From: Chryseobacterium phocaeense
GTDB taxonomy: Bacteria; Bacteroidota; Bacteroidia; Flavobacteriales; Weeksellaceae
Assembly: GCF_900169075.1 (NCBI RefSeq)
Contig: NZ_LT827015.1
Coordinates: forward strand, 248,001-312,000
Reading direction: 5' to 3'
Length of the DNA stretch: 64,000 bases
The translations under genes were made by a program, and so were the position numbers. Position 1 is the first letter of the stretch, and every line of letters starts with the position of its first letter. Below the pieces are notes generated by a model, which ran no database searches, was not told the origin of the DNA, and saw nothing but the letters and a program-made list of their open reading frames with translations. Of this stretch, positions 25,352 to 34,452 are shown in pieces.

Positions 25352-28300
25352 ATGGCAAAGTTAGAGAATAATAACGAGAATGAGAATAAAAAATCAGTAG
25401 CTGAGAACATAGGGGATCAGGTACAAAAGACTGTTGAGAATGTAGAAGGAGCGGTAAAGGAGACGGTTAAAGAAGCATCTGAGCTGGCATCGGATGCTAT
25501 TCATCATCCCGTAGAGACGGCAGAGGAATTTGGGAAGCAGGCGGTAAAAGATGTTACCAGCTATTCCTGGTGGGCCAAACTTCTCCTGATTCTTTTTTGG
25601 TTGGGCATTGTTATCGTAGGTGGAGTTCTTATTGCCATTAATCTTCCTGCAACCAAACAGTGGGCGGCAGACCAGGCACTTCAGATTGTTAATAAAGACT
25701 TTAAATCCGGAATGACTACCGAAAGTGTAGAAGTGGATTATTTCGGAGATGTAACGATAAAAGGATTAAAAATCAAGGATTACAAAGGCCTCGAATTCAT
25801 CAAAGCAAGAGAATTCCGCGCCAATTCCGACTGGATGTCGCTTGCCTATAACGCGATTTCAGGGAACAGCAATTCTTTGAGCTTTAACTCCCTTACCCTT
25901 GTGAATGCCGATGTAAAAGTTATTACCTATAAAGGGGACAGTATTTCCAATTTTATCAGATTTACCCAGCTTTTCGACAGCGGTAAAAAAAGGGACCCCA
26001 AGAAACCTCCTTTTCAGTTGGATTCCCGGGTACAGATTATCGATTCAAAGGTGTCCATCACCAGTCAAAATTCTCCGGGAGAACCCGGAAAATGGCTTAC
26101 CGCAACAAAATTTAATTTAAAAGCGCCGAATGTAAAGGTCAACGGACCTAATATTTCAGCGCTGATCAATAATATGTCCTTCGTCACTTCCAGATGGGGG
26201 AAATCTCATTTTGTAGATACTTTTTCTACTGAACTTTCGTTGACGCATGAATTCTTATCACTAAAAGATCTTACTTTAAATACTGACCATTCACTGCTGC
26301 AGGGAAATATAAAATTCAATCTTCATGATGGCTCATGGGCGGAGTTTGCAGACCGTGTGCGTTGGGATATGGAAATCAAGCAGGGAAGTCAGCTGAGCGG
26401 ATATGATATCAGTTATTTTGTGACCAACTGGGACAATTTCAAACCTTTCAATCTGGCCGGAAAAATGACCGGTCCGCTGAATAAATTTTATCTGGAAAAC
26501 TTCCTGATCAGAAACCCTGATGTCAATATTGCCACTCAAACCATGAAGGTCGACAGGCTGTTGAAAGGAAATTTCTCCATCGAGACCAAAAACCTTTCCA
26601 CTGATTTCACCTATAAGGACCTGAAAGCGATGATGCCTTCATTTATCTCCAAAAAGATGAAGAATTTTGCAGATGATTTCGGAAAGCTGAAATATAACGG
26701 AACAGCTAGGGTAGATCCTCAGCAGGTGTATGTGGCAGACGGAAACCTGATGACAGGAATAGGGCAGGCTAAGATCACTAAGCTTTCCCTTACCGGCTAC
26801 AGCACCGCCATGCCTAAATATTCCGGGTATCTGGAAGTGAAAGACCTGAATACTTCCGTGATCATCAAAAATAAATCGGTAGGTCTGATTTCCGGTAAAT
26901 TTGACCTGAACGGACAAAGTTTTGACGTCAATACCATGCGTCTCACCACAAAGTCCCAGATCACCAGCATTGAAATTATGGATAAGCAGATCAGTAATCT
27001 CTATCTTGACGGATTACTCGATCATAAAAAATACAACGGACTCATCACTGTAAATGATGAACAGGCGAAGGCTACCATTAAAGGACTGATTGATTTCAGC
27101 ACTCCAAGGATCAATATGAATGTGAATGCAGACGTCAGCCACCTGAATATGAATTATTTTACCAACAAACCGGGAAGCCAGATTGTAAGCGGCCAGGTGG
27201 AAGGTAAAATGTCTATGTCTTCCATTAATGACCTTACCCTGGATGTTGATGCCAGTAACCTTAATTTTGCGACGGCTACCCAAAAATATTTAATTCCGAA
27301 AGCGAAGCTGAAAACCTTTATAGAAAATGGCGGACGTGTAATTGACGTTGATGCGCCAGGGGCAGCAAGCGGTAAGATTTCCGGAAGATATAATCTGGCA
27401 GACCTTGCCGGAATGATGGAAAACGGTATTGGAAGAATATTGGTGGGACCTCCGCCAAGAAAACTATACAGAGGCCAGAACTTTAAAATGAATTTTGATG
27501 TTCAGCAGGGGGTAGTGAACTATTTCCTTCCAGACCTTAAGCTTCCGCAAGGAGCGGTGGTAGAGGGGGAATACAATGGAGACTCCAATGACCTGATCCT
27601 GAATCTGGATGCCAATTCCCTGAAGTATCTCATGACGAAGAAAGAAGAGATCACGGATGCTGATAAAGCTTTAGCCGCTGCCAATCCTGACTATAAGATC
27701 AACGACAGGGAAAATATTTCGAGAGACAGCGCGATGATCGACAGTGTTATGGTGAGGATCAATACGGCAAACTTTAACGAGCAGCTGTATGCAAGGATCA
27801 GCAGGGTAGAATACAATAAAAATATCATCAGGGATTTTGAACTCAAAGGGAAAAATGAAAACGGTACTGCGCTTCATCTTGCTACCACTTTCAAACACGG
27901 AAGTCCGGAAGATGATCTGAATGAAAATCTCAAAGCTTATGCGATCAATGTAGACCAGTCTACCAATGCGGCCGGAGATTATGTTTTCAGATTTGAACCT
28001 ACTGAAGTTAAGTTTAATGATGTCACCTGGGCAATTGATACAAGCCCCGAGCTGGATCATTCCATCACATACAGAAAAGCAACTGCTGATTTTGATATCC
28101 GGAATCTGCGGGTATTTTCCGATAAAAGTGCTTTGTTTATTAAGGAAGCCCAGTTTAAATCAGCCAAAGATTTTTATGTAGATGCGGATATTGAAGAATT
28201 TGCCATAGAAAAGCTTCTTGAAATGCAGTCCGGAGGTAACCCGATGGGCATTAAAGGCCTCGCCAACGGAAGTGTGAAGATCAAGATGGACAAAAGTACA

Positions 28301-30142
28301 CTCCAGCCGCTTGTAGACCTTACCGTAGACGATATCATGATGAACGGCAATGAGATGGGTGATCTTACAATTTCTGCAACGAACGGCTTCTCATTAAATG
28401 TATATGACGTTGATGTAAAAGTAACTTCGGCGGGAGTTCTTGGAAATAACAACCTGCATCTGACCGGAACCGTAAATAATAATACAGCCTCTCCTACGAT
28501 TGATCTGACGGCTGAAATGCGTGATTTTGATATTGCATTTACCCAACAGTTCGTCCAGACTATTTTTGGAAATCTGCGGGGAAAAGCTACCGGAGATCTT
28601 AAGATCAATGGAACACTTAGTGATCTTGATTACAGCGGGGATATCGCGATGAAAGGCTTTGGCCTGAAACTTCTCTTTACCGGAGTAGATTATTCATTTG
28701 ATGATACGGTGATCCCGCTTTCCCGAGGATTGGCGATCCTCAACAATATTGAAGTGCACGACGGAAGATCCAATTCCAAGGGAACAATTTCCGGAGCTAT
28801 CCAGTTTGAAACCCTCTCTTCAATGGGGGTCAACCTGATTATGCGGGCTGATAACCTTCTGATGCTGAATACCACCCAAAAGGAATATGATCTTTTCTGG
28901 GGAAGAGTATATGGACAGGGGGATTTGTACGTGGATGGACCTGTTTCGGGACTGAGTATCTCTACCCCGAATATGAAGGCATTGAACGGAAGTAATTTCA
29001 CCTTTAATTCAAGTTCCACATCCAATGTAGAAGAATTTAAAATGCTGAGGTTCCTGAAAGAAGGAAAAGACGGACTCATTACGCTGGAAGAAAAGAAAAA
29101 GACCGGAGCCAATATGAATATCGACTTCAGTCTGGATGTTGATAAAGGAACTACAGTGAATGTACTGGTAGGAGATGATGTAGGAAATATTACCGTAAAA
29201 GGAACGGCAGATAAGCTGAGGTTCCAGATGGGAAGACAGGGAGCTATTGCCATGAACGGTACTTATAAGGTAGATAACGGGACCTTTGTTTCCAAAGCAA
29301 TCCTGAATAAAACCTTCCAGATCGAGAAGAACAGCAGCATCAGATGGGATGGTGATGCCATGAAGCCTGCTCTGGACATTACAGCCAATTATGTAAGAAT
29401 GGTATCCAATGCCGGAGAATATTTAAATATGGGCAGACTGCAGCCGATCAGTGTATTGCTTCAGGCCAATATCACCCAATCGCTGGTCAATCCGAAGATA
29501 GACCTTAACTTAACCGCACTGGACGTTTCAAGCCAGGTAAAAGAAACACTGGCAGCCAAGATGAGCCAGGAAGGAGAAAAAGTTCTTCAGTTTGGTTCCA
29601 TATTATTGTTGAGTACATTTAATGTTTCCAATAGCGGCGGAGTAGACTTCGATGTGGCGGGAGTCGCAGAATCTTCAGGATACAATATGCTTCTGAAACA
29701 GCTGGGATCTGTTCTTAATACCATGAGTAATGAATTCCAGATTGACCTTAACTATGTAAAAGGTGATCAGAACTCCAATACCGGAGACCGCGCGAACGCC
29801 GGAGTGAGTGTAGCACTTTCGCCTAGGGTAAATATTAAAACAGGACTGGGAATTCCTTTAACGAAAACCGAAGGGACACAAAATAATTATCTGTCCGGGG
29901 AAGGTTCCATTGAATATGATATTTCTAAAAAGAATGACGGAAGCCTTGTATTGAGGGGGTATTCCAAGCCTACCAATATAGGAATGGTGAGTACCAATGG
30001 TTCTGCAAATCAAGCCTATGGTGGCGGTGTAGTGTGGAGTAAAAGCTTTAATTCACTATTTAAAAAGAAGAAAAAAGACAAAAAACAACCGGAAGCCAAA
30101 GTTGAAATAAAAACAGATTCTACAAAATCAGGTAGTAAATAA
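25352..30142 (+). CDS. tamB: TamB-like translocation/assembly protein (DUF490 C terminus)
   Basis: I start at ATG 25352 (MAKLENNNENENKK), giving 1596 residues; the frame extends upstream into tsaD without a plausible start. Residues 1-75 are hydrophilic with an amphipathic pattern (VQKTVENVEGAVKETVKEAS). One membrane helix spans ~76-97 (KLLLILFWLGIVIVGGVLI). The rest is a long periplasmic beta-rich body with AsmA/TamB-type repeats, ending in a DUF490 domain from about residue 1270 (GTADKLRFQMGRQGAIAMNG, later VSNSGGVDFDVAG). TamB-type proteins bridge the inner and outer membranes in lipid transport or outer membrane protein assembly. The C terminus is lysine-rich. Confidence 0.82.
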   Translation: MAKLENNNENENKKSVAENIGDQVQKTVENVEGAVKETVKEASELASDAIHHPVETAEEFGKQAVKDVTSYSWWAKLLLILFWLGIVIVGGVLIAINLPATKQWAADQALQIVNKDFKSGMTTESVEVDYFGDVTIKGLKIKDYKGLEFIKAREFRANSDWMSLAYNAISGNSNSLSFNSLTLVNADVKVITYKGDSISNFIRFTQLFDSGKKRDPKKPPFQLDSRVQIIDSKVSITSQNSPGEPGKWLTATKFNLKAPNVKVNGPNISALINNMSFVTSRWGKSHFVDTFSTELSLTHEFLSLKDLTLNTDHSLLQGNIKFNLHDGSWAEFADRVRWDMEIKQGSQLSGYDISYFVTNWDNFKPFNLAGKMTGPLNKFYLENFLIRNPDVNIATQTMKVDRLLKGNFSIETKNLSTDFTYKDLKAMMPSFISKKMKNFADDFGKLKYNGTARVDPQQVYVADGNLMTGIGQAKITKLSLTGYSTAMPKYSGYLEVKDLNTSVIIKNKSVGLISGKFDLNGQSFDVNTMRLTTKSQITSIEIMDKQISNLYLDGLLDHKKYNGLITVNDEQAKATIKGLIDFSTPRINMNVNADVSHLNMNYFTNKPGSQIVSGQVEGKMSMSSINDLTLDVDASNLNFATATQKYLIPKAKLKTFIENGGRVIDVDAPGAASGKISGRYNLADLAGMMENGIGRILVGPPPRKLYRGQNFKMNFDVQQGVVNYFLPDLKLPQGAVVEGEYNGDSNDLILNLDANSLKYLMTKKEEITDADKALAAANPDYKINDRENISRDSAMIDSVMVRINTANFNEQLYARISRVEYNKNIIRDFELKGKNENGTALHLATTFKHGSPEDDLNENLKAYAINVDQSTNAAGDYVFRFEPTEVKFNDVTWAIDTSPELDHSITYRKATADFDIRNLRVFSDKSALFIKEAQFKSAKDFYVDADIEEFAIEKLLEMQSGGNPMGIKGLANGSVKIKMDKSTLQPLVDLTVDDIMMNGNEMGDLTISATNGFSLNVYDVDVKVTSAGVLGNNNLHLTGTVNNNTASPTIDLTAEMRDFDIAFTQQFVQTIFGNLRGKATGDLKINGTLSDLDYSGDIAMKGFGLKLLFTGVDYSFDDTVIPLSRGLAILNNIEVHDGRSNSKGTISGAIQFETLSSMGVNLIMRADNLLMLNTTQKEYDLFWGRVYGQGDLYVDGPVSGLSISTPNMKALNGSNFTFNSSSTSNVEEFKMLRFLKEGKDGLITLEEKKKTGANMNIDFSLDVDKGTTVNVLVGDDVGNITVKGTADKLRFQMGRQGAIAMNGTYKVDNGTFVSKAILNKTFQIEKNSSIRWDGDAMKPALDITANYVRMVSNAGEYLNMGRLQPISVLLQANITQSLVNPKIDLNLTALDVSSQVKETLAAKMSQEGEKVLQFGSILLLSTFNVSNSGGVDFDVAGVAESSGYNMLLKQLGSVLNTMSNEFQIDLNYVKGDQNSNTGDRANAGVSVALSPRVNIKTGLGIPLTKTEGTQNNYLSGEGSIEYDISKKNDGSLVLRGYSKPTNIGMVSTNGSANQAYGGGVVWSKSFNSLFKKKKKDKKQPEAKVEIKTDSTKSGSK
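25356..25363 (-). promoter_or_regulatory. -7 element (TAACTTTG) of tsaD inside the tamB-like coding start
   Basis: CAAAGTTA on the plus strand spans codons 2-4 of the tamB-like gene. Its downstream edge lies only 8 bases before the tsaD ATG, so the tsaD transcript would be almost leaderless. Confidence 0.5.
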
Positions 30143-30224
30143 TCGTAATATTTTAATGATTTTTATCATCTGTGTTAATTATTGTTAATGTTTAATATAA
30201 TTTTTTTAGTTAAATTATTTTTTA

Positions 30225-30232
30225 TAAATTTG
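30225..30232 (+). promoter_or_regulatory. -7 element (TAAATTTG) of the Lrp/AsnC gene
   Basis: TAAATTTG lies 44 bases before ATG 30277 within a very AT-rich gap. Confidence 0.5.
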
Positions 30233-30276
30233 CAACAAATACATAGATTTTTTAAGAAAATTGTAATTTAACTAAT

Positions 30277-30747
30277 ATGAACTATCAACTGGACGAAATA
30301 GACAAGAAGATTCTTGATTTCTTAGTCGAAAACACAAGAATGCCTTTTACTGAAATTGCAAAGCAGATGGATGTTTCTGCTGGAACAATTCACGTAAGAG
30401 TGAAAAAAATGGAGGATGCAGGTATTATTTTGGGATCATCTCTTAATATCGATTATGGTAAGCTGGACTATCACTTTACAGCTTTCATTGGGATCCTTTT
30501 GACAAAATCAAACCGCACTCAGGAAGTATTAAAAGAGTTATCTATACTTCCAAACGTAATCGAAGCAAGTGTTATTTCCGGAAAATATAATATTTTCTGT
30601 AAAGTAAGAGCTAAGAATACTGAAGATGCGAAGAGAATTATTTATCAGATAGATGACATTCAGGATGTAATGAGAACCGAAAGTATGATTTCTATGGAAG
30701 AGTACCTGAGCGACAAAAACAGACTGATCAACGCTATTTCTGTATAA
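30277..30747 (+). CDS. Lrp/AsnC family transcriptional regulator
   Basis: The product has 156 residues, typical for the family. An N-terminal winged helix-turn-helix (LDEIDKKILDFLVENTRMPF, then IAKQMDVSAGTIHVRVKKME) is joined to a C-terminal RAM effector domain (FIGILLTKSNRTQEVLKEL to IDDIQDVMRTESMIS). Such proteins form octameric particles and sense amino acids or similar small molecules. The target genes cannot be read from the sequence. Confidence 0.92.
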   Translation: MNYQLDEIDKKILDFLVENTRMPFTEIAKQMDVSAGTIHVRVKKMEDAGIILGSSLNIDYGKLDYHFTAFIGILLTKSNRTQEVLKELSILPNVIEASVISGKYNIFCKVRAKNTEDAKRIIYQIDDIQDVMRTESMISMEEYLSDKNRLINAISV

Positions 30748-30773
30748 ATCAAATTTTAAACGAATATTATATT

Positions 30774-30806
30774 AAAGAACTTATGAAAGTATTTCATAAG
30801 TTCTTT
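30774..30806. terminator. Perfect 15-bp hairpin overlapping the next promoter
   Basis: The sequence aaagaacttatgaaa, loop gta, tttcataagttcttt is followed by atttttg. It ends the regulator's transcript, and its last T is the first base of the next -7 element. Confidence 0.8.
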
Positions 30807-30813
30807 ATTTTTG
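30806..30813 (+). promoter_or_regulatory. -7 element (TATTTTTG) directly before ATG 30818
   Basis: Only four bases (tact) separate the TTTG end from the start codon, so the mRNA would be leaderless or nearly so. The -33 region falls inside the terminator hairpin. Confidence 0.5.
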
Positions 30814-30817
30814 TACT

Positions 30818-31195
30818 ATGGAAGAATACACTTATTTTGATGAGGATCCAAAGAAAGGATGGGGTTTTATTTTAGCATTTGCGGCTTTGATGCTGTTCAC
30901 TGTGATGGGGCTGGGAATAGATGTGGATGAATATCTGCAGCATGAATATCTTCAGATTCCAAGGTGGTATTTTTTCGTGATCTTTTCTATTGATGTATTG
31001 ATGATGATAGGGCTTATCCTGATGTTTTTCTACAGAAAAGTGGGGATCTTTATGTTTCCGGCACTGCTGGTGCTGCATTTCTTTATGCACAATTATTATC
31101 TGTCTACATTTTTGTATACGGATGTGACCAATCTTTTCCTTTTTACAGGATTCGGAATGCTGGCCATTATCCCGAAATGGAAATTTTTCAGATAA
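30818..31195 (+). CDS. Small four-helix membrane protein of unknown function
   Basis: This 125-residue protein has four hydrophobic segments (about residues 15-33, 48-70, 74-92 and 98-118, for example WYFFVIFSIDVLMMIGLILM). The second half of the loop pattern contains HNYYLSTFLY. It resembles short uncharacterised Bacteroidetes membrane proteins, and I cannot name a function. It ends 18 bases before the convergent SPASM gene. Confidence 0.65.
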   Translation: MEEYTYFDEDPKKGWGFILAFAALMLFTVMGLGIDVDEYLQHEYLQIPRWYFFVIFSIDVLMMIGLILMFFYRKVGIFMFPALLVLHFFMHNYYLSTFLYTDVTNLFLFTGFGMLAIIPKWKFFR

Positions 31196-31212
31196 GATTT
31201 TTTGGCTGAGGG

Positions 31213-32295
31213 TTATCTCTTGTAGGTAGCTTGCTCATAATAGCTGATGATTTCCTGTTTTAACGGGTTTTTGCTCCATGCTTCCCATGTTACGGTGTAG
31301 GGGTCATAACCGCATTTTAAAGGCTTGGAAATATCCAGTCCTTCACTGTTTTTGTGGTTACGTTCCGTGTAGGCTCTGCAGTCTGTGCAGATATACCTGA
31401 ATTCACAATCTTTACAGGTCTCAATCTGATCTTTGGTGATATTCCAGTATTTTTTAAATCCCGGCCGGGCTAATGCTTCTTCCAGGCTGATTTCATTGAT
31501 ATTTCCAAAGCTTTCACCCATTAACGGACAGTTTTTAATATTACCGTGAATATCTATTCCGATCTTTTTATGCAGGCAGGAGTTATGATTCATGGCCTCC
31601 GATACTTTTGAGAGATTAGTGTTGAAATATTTCAGATCTACCTTTCCACAGGAGGAAATCCTGAGAGGTTCTTTGGTAAATTGTACGGTGAATCTGAATT
31701 CATCTTTTACTTTAAAAGTTTTTTTTGAACAACTATGAAACATCAGGCTGTACGTTCGTTCCAATGTCTGGCCAAGGCTGTTAATAAAGTTCATATCTAC
31801 ATCATGATGAAAAGGGGAGAGTATTTCAATACCATTTAACACAGAATTTCTAAATTGTGAATCAATGTCCTGGAACTCTTGGACCGACAGTTTTTTGTGA
31901 CTATAAATGACCAAATGTTTTACGCCCATATTTTCAACGGATTTTTTGATGGTATCCGGCACATTATGGTCATTGATTTCTATAAAAATATTGGAAATTG
32001 TACAGGGATCGTGAAATTGATGAGATAACGGAGGAAAATTCCGGTCCCAGTCTCCATCAGTCAGGAAGCCATATTCTTTTTCAAGAAGCAGATCAAGATA
32101 TTCGCTGATAAATGGTTTAGATTCTGAATCATAATTATCGAGAATATTTTCTATGGATTTATTCTTTAATTCGTCGATAATTTCATAAAGCTCCAGCGGA
32201 TAAATCCCGGAAGAATTCCTCTGAAGATCTGAGATAAGCATGCGGGAGAATCCTTTGGTCACAAGAATATTACTGAATAAATTGAAATATTTCAT
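31213..32295 (-). CDS. gwsS: Grasp-with-spasm system SPASM-domain protein without radical-SAM motif
   Basis: I start at ATG 32295 (MKYFNLFSNILVTKGFSR), giving 360 residues; a GTG at 32352 would add 19. The C-terminal SPASM domain spans residues ~240-328: Cys240, Cys256 (with HGNIKNCP), then CKDCEFRYICTDC at 294-306 and Cys328. This is a seven-cysteine set able to hold two auxiliary iron-sulfur clusters. No CxxxCxxC motif for the radical-SAM cluster is present anywhere. The gene ends the RiPP cluster, 331 bases after the ATP-grasp gene. In the family it accompanies an ATP-grasp ligase and a short precursor; its chemistry is unproven. Confidence 0.82.
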   Translation of the reverse strand: MKYFNLFSNILVTKGFSRMLISDLQRNSSGIYPLELYEIIDELKNKSIENILDNYDSESKPFISEYLDLLLEKEYGFLTDGDWDRNFPPLSHQFHDPCTISNIFIEINDHNVPDTIKKSVENMGVKHLVIYSHKKLSVQEFQDIDSQFRNSVLNGIEILSPFHHDVDMNFINSLGQTLERTYSLMFHSCSKKTFKVKDEFRFTVQFTKEPLRISSCGKVDLKYFNTNLSKVSEAMNHNSCLHKKIGIDIHGNIKNCPLMGESFGNINEISLEEALARPGFKKYWNITKDQIETCKDCEFRYICTDCRAYTERNHKNSEGLDISKPLKCGYDPYTVTWEAWSKNPLKQEIISYYEQATYKR

Positions 32296-32421
32296 ATCGT
32301 TATGGGAATCTGTTGTTTGTGTTTTTAGAATGTAATCGTGCTTACACCTCACAATGATAAAATATAGGGAATAATAAGCCTGATGATGTGCTTTTAAAAT
32401 GATTTAAAAGGTTGAAATACT

Positions 32422-32604
32422 TTAGATGAATCTTACCAGTGATTTAAAAGGAGCATCAGTCAGTAGGAAATCGGTCTGGTATTTTTCAGATACTGTATAA
32501 TAGCTGATTAAACAATTTTTACGGACTGCTTTTTTTCTTTTTATGATTTCAAGATATTTAAAGGTAAGCGGAAGCTTATTTTTTTCATTTAATATTTTTT
32601 TCAT
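32422..32604 (-). CDS. Small ORF between the ATP-grasp and SPASM genes
   Basis: A 60-codon frame with an ATG start begins 22 bases after the ATP-grasp stop. It is basic (NEKNKLPLTF, KRKKAVRKNC), with no signal peptide, no GG leader and no Thr/Glu core, so it does not resemble a second precursor. It occupies an otherwise empty 331-base gap. It could be real or chance. Confidence 0.3.
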   Translation of the reverse strand: MKKILNEKNKLPLTFKYLEIIKRKKAVRKNCLISYYTVSEKYQTDFLLTDAPFKSLVRFI

Positions 32605-32626
32605 TATTGCAATTCATTTAAGGGAA

Positions 32627-33529
32627 TCAGTATAGAAATTCAGCGATTTCTTTGTCTAAAAAATAGTTGCAGCAGCTTGATAAATGCATAAACTGACCAA
32701 CCGGGTTGATTTCAAGAAAATAACAGATGCTGCCACTTTGTATAAAATCAAGGGAACCGCAGTTTAATCCCATGGATTTCATCAGAATATCAATTTTTTT
32801 CTCCAGATGAGCAGAAAGTTTATATGGAATATTCCGGTTTGGCTTTTTATCATTGTATTTCCTGTAATCAACTTCGGTCTGTTTGTCATTTTGTGAAAAG
32901 ATGGCCATTGACCAGCATTTTCCATTCAGATAAAATGTTCTGATCTCAAAATCTTTTTTAATTTTTTCCTGAAAGAATGAAATGAAGAAGTCTTTTTCAT
33001 GTTCATTAACGATGCTGGTGTACATGGCACCGTCTGCATTTTTTATAATATTTTCAAGTATAGGACTTCCTGAAATAGGCTTCACAATAGTCTGTCCAAG
33101 TGCTGAATTATCCGTTTTATCCGAAAGGTAGTACAACGGAACATCTAATCCTGCATCTATTGCTTTTTCAAGAACAAGGAGCTTGTTTACATTGCTGTTA
33201 AGCTGTTTGTTGATATGTTTTCTACTTTCCAGGGTTTTCAGTACATAATCTTCCAGCCAGTGCTGGGTTTCGTTCATATGGAAATCAACTGCGTCGTTGT
33301 TATAGCTTAAACGCTTAAATCTTAATCCTCCTCTTCTAAACCATACACTTGAGATCTCATCCAGGAAAAAAGAATTACGGCGGCTTTGAAGAAAAATCTT
33401 TTTGTCCTGTACTTTAATTTCAAAATATTCGTTCTCATGCACGCGGATGAATTTTTTACCCAATTGTATCAGCCATGCGATGACACTTTCGGTAGTGGGT
33501 TCTTTATTATTTGATAGGATGAGTATCAT
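32627..33529 (-). CDS. gwsG: Grasp-with-spasm ATP-grasp peptide maturase (graspetide-type ligase)
   Basis: The product has 300 residues. N-terminal MvdD-like motif ISSVWFRRGGLRF lies near residue 65. ATP-grasp elements follow: IVKPISGSP near 155 (ATP-binding Lys), FFQEKIKKDFEIRTFYLNGK near 190, DYRKYN, and SLDFIQSGSICYFLEINPVG near 265 with the metal-binding Glu and Asn. Related ligases use ATP to form ester or amide macrocycles between Thr/Ser/Lys and Asp/Glu side chains of a precursor. It follows the second lipoprotein gene after one base. The precursor at 35424-35654 is the likely substrate. Confidence 0.85.
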   Translation of the reverse strand: MILILSNNKEPTTESVIAWLIQLGKKFIRVHENEYFEIKVQDKKIFLQSRRNSFFLDEISSVWFRRGGLRFKRLSYNNDAVDFHMNETQHWLEDYVLKTLESRKHINKQLNSNVNKLLVLEKAIDAGLDVPLYYLSDKTDNSALGQTIVKPISGSPILENIIKNADGAMYTSIVNEHEKDFFISFFQEKIKKDFEIRTFYLNGKCWSMAIFSQNDKQTEVDYRKYNDKKPNRNIPYKLSAHLEKKIDILMKSMGLNCGSLDFIQSGSICYFLEINPVGQFMHLSSCCNYFLDKEIAEFLY

Positions 33530-33530
33530 T

Positions 33531-34412
33531 TTATTGAACTTCTTTGAAAAAATCTTTTTTAATTTTAGCCGTATGTTTCAAACTGGGAAGCCCGATGCTT
33601 CTTCTATGCCGATTGATCTTGGCAGAATCTGTTGATACGTTTGGATTGAACCTGTATATTCCTTCTTTATCTGCCAGAAAAGCCATGGCGTCAATCATCA
33701 ATGCATAATCGCGTGGTGGGCAATCGCCGGATTTCACATATTCATACAATTTTGCTTTTATTTGGGGGTAGTATTCTTTAGTTTCGTTCATGTGGGTAAG
33801 AAAGGTGGTCATCGCGAAAAATGTGTCGTTAGGCCCCATGGTTCCCATTTTTCGTGGCGTAGGATAGCCGTATTTCCGGAATGTCCAAAGAAGAAGCCTG
33901 GCGTTTTTCATGACATTTCTTTGGCATGTTGCCGTATCAATTGGTCTTCTTCTCTCTTCCTGATCTCTTCTCATAGCAATTGTAAAGGAATCGATAAGGG
34001 TTTGGTTCAGATCTTCCTTCCAGTCTGCAATCTCTTCTTTGACCTCTGAGCTGTCTATCCCATATTTTTTAAAAAGAGGATAATATTCTTTGCATTTGCC
34101 ACCAACTTCTGCTTTCAAAAGGATCAGCTTTTTCAGGCTTTTTTTTCCTCCGAAATCTAAATTGTAGCGGTCTGCCAGAGTAATATAGGTTTCATATTCC
34201 TGTATGCGTTCCTGGTTTTTGGGCTCATATTCTTCAAACAGCTTTTTGTATTCCTCTGCGGCAAGTTTCGGCTTTCCTGCCATTCTGTATATGCTGTCAA
34301 TATCATTCACTTTCTGGTAATAAAGGATAGAGTTTTTCTTTTTGCAGCTTATTAAGGAGACTAAGCATAAAACGGATACCCAGCGGAGGGATTGTAGACA
34401 AAGGTTTTTCAT
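33531..34412 (-). CDS. Lipoprotein in the RiPP cluster, paralogue 2
   Basis: I start at MKNLCLQSLRWVSVL (ATG 34412) because it aligns with the paralogue's start; an ATG at 34436 would add eight residues. The lipobox is LISCKKK. The mature protein (~270 residues) is helical. It has NDTFFAMTTFLTHMNETKEY and GDCPPRDYALMIDAMAFL, resembling the DUF6624 layout in which GYPT, a conserved His and DR recur; that match is from memory. It is very close in sequence to the upstream neighbour, from which it is separated by about 40 bases, so it is a tandem duplicate. A role in export, immunity or display of the peptide is conceivable but unproven. Confidence 0.65.
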   Translation of the reverse strand: MKNLCLQSLRWVSVLCLVSLISCKKKNSILYYQKVNDIDSIYRMAGKPKLAAEEYKKLFEEYEPKNQERIQEYETYITLADRYNLDFGGKKSLKKLILLKAEVGGKCKEYYPLFKKYGIDSSEVKEEIADWKEDLNQTLIDSFTIAMRRDQEERRRPIDTATCQRNVMKNARLLLWTFRKYGYPTPRKMGTMGPNDTFFAMTTFLTHMNETKEYYPQIKAKLYEYVKSGDCPPRDYALMIDAMAFLADKEGIYRFNPNVSTDSAKINRHRRSIGLPSLKHTAKIKKDFFKEVQ

Positions 34413-34452
34413 AAGACCGTTTTGATTATTCATCATTAAAAATTAATAAAAG

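Noticed and set aside
25348..25410. Longer tsaD start at 25410
   Set aside because: The added residues are not part of the family N terminus and would cross the -7 element at 25356-25363.
28174..28608. Antisense ORFs inside the tamB-like gene (also 28690-29253, 27671-28060)
   Set aside because: Long open antisense frames arise from codon bias in the real gene. They have no start context or family match.
32422..32604. Second RiPP precursor between the ligase and SPASM genes
   Set aside because: The 60-residue frame has no GG leader and no Thr/Asp core. It is kept only as a low-confidence small ORF.
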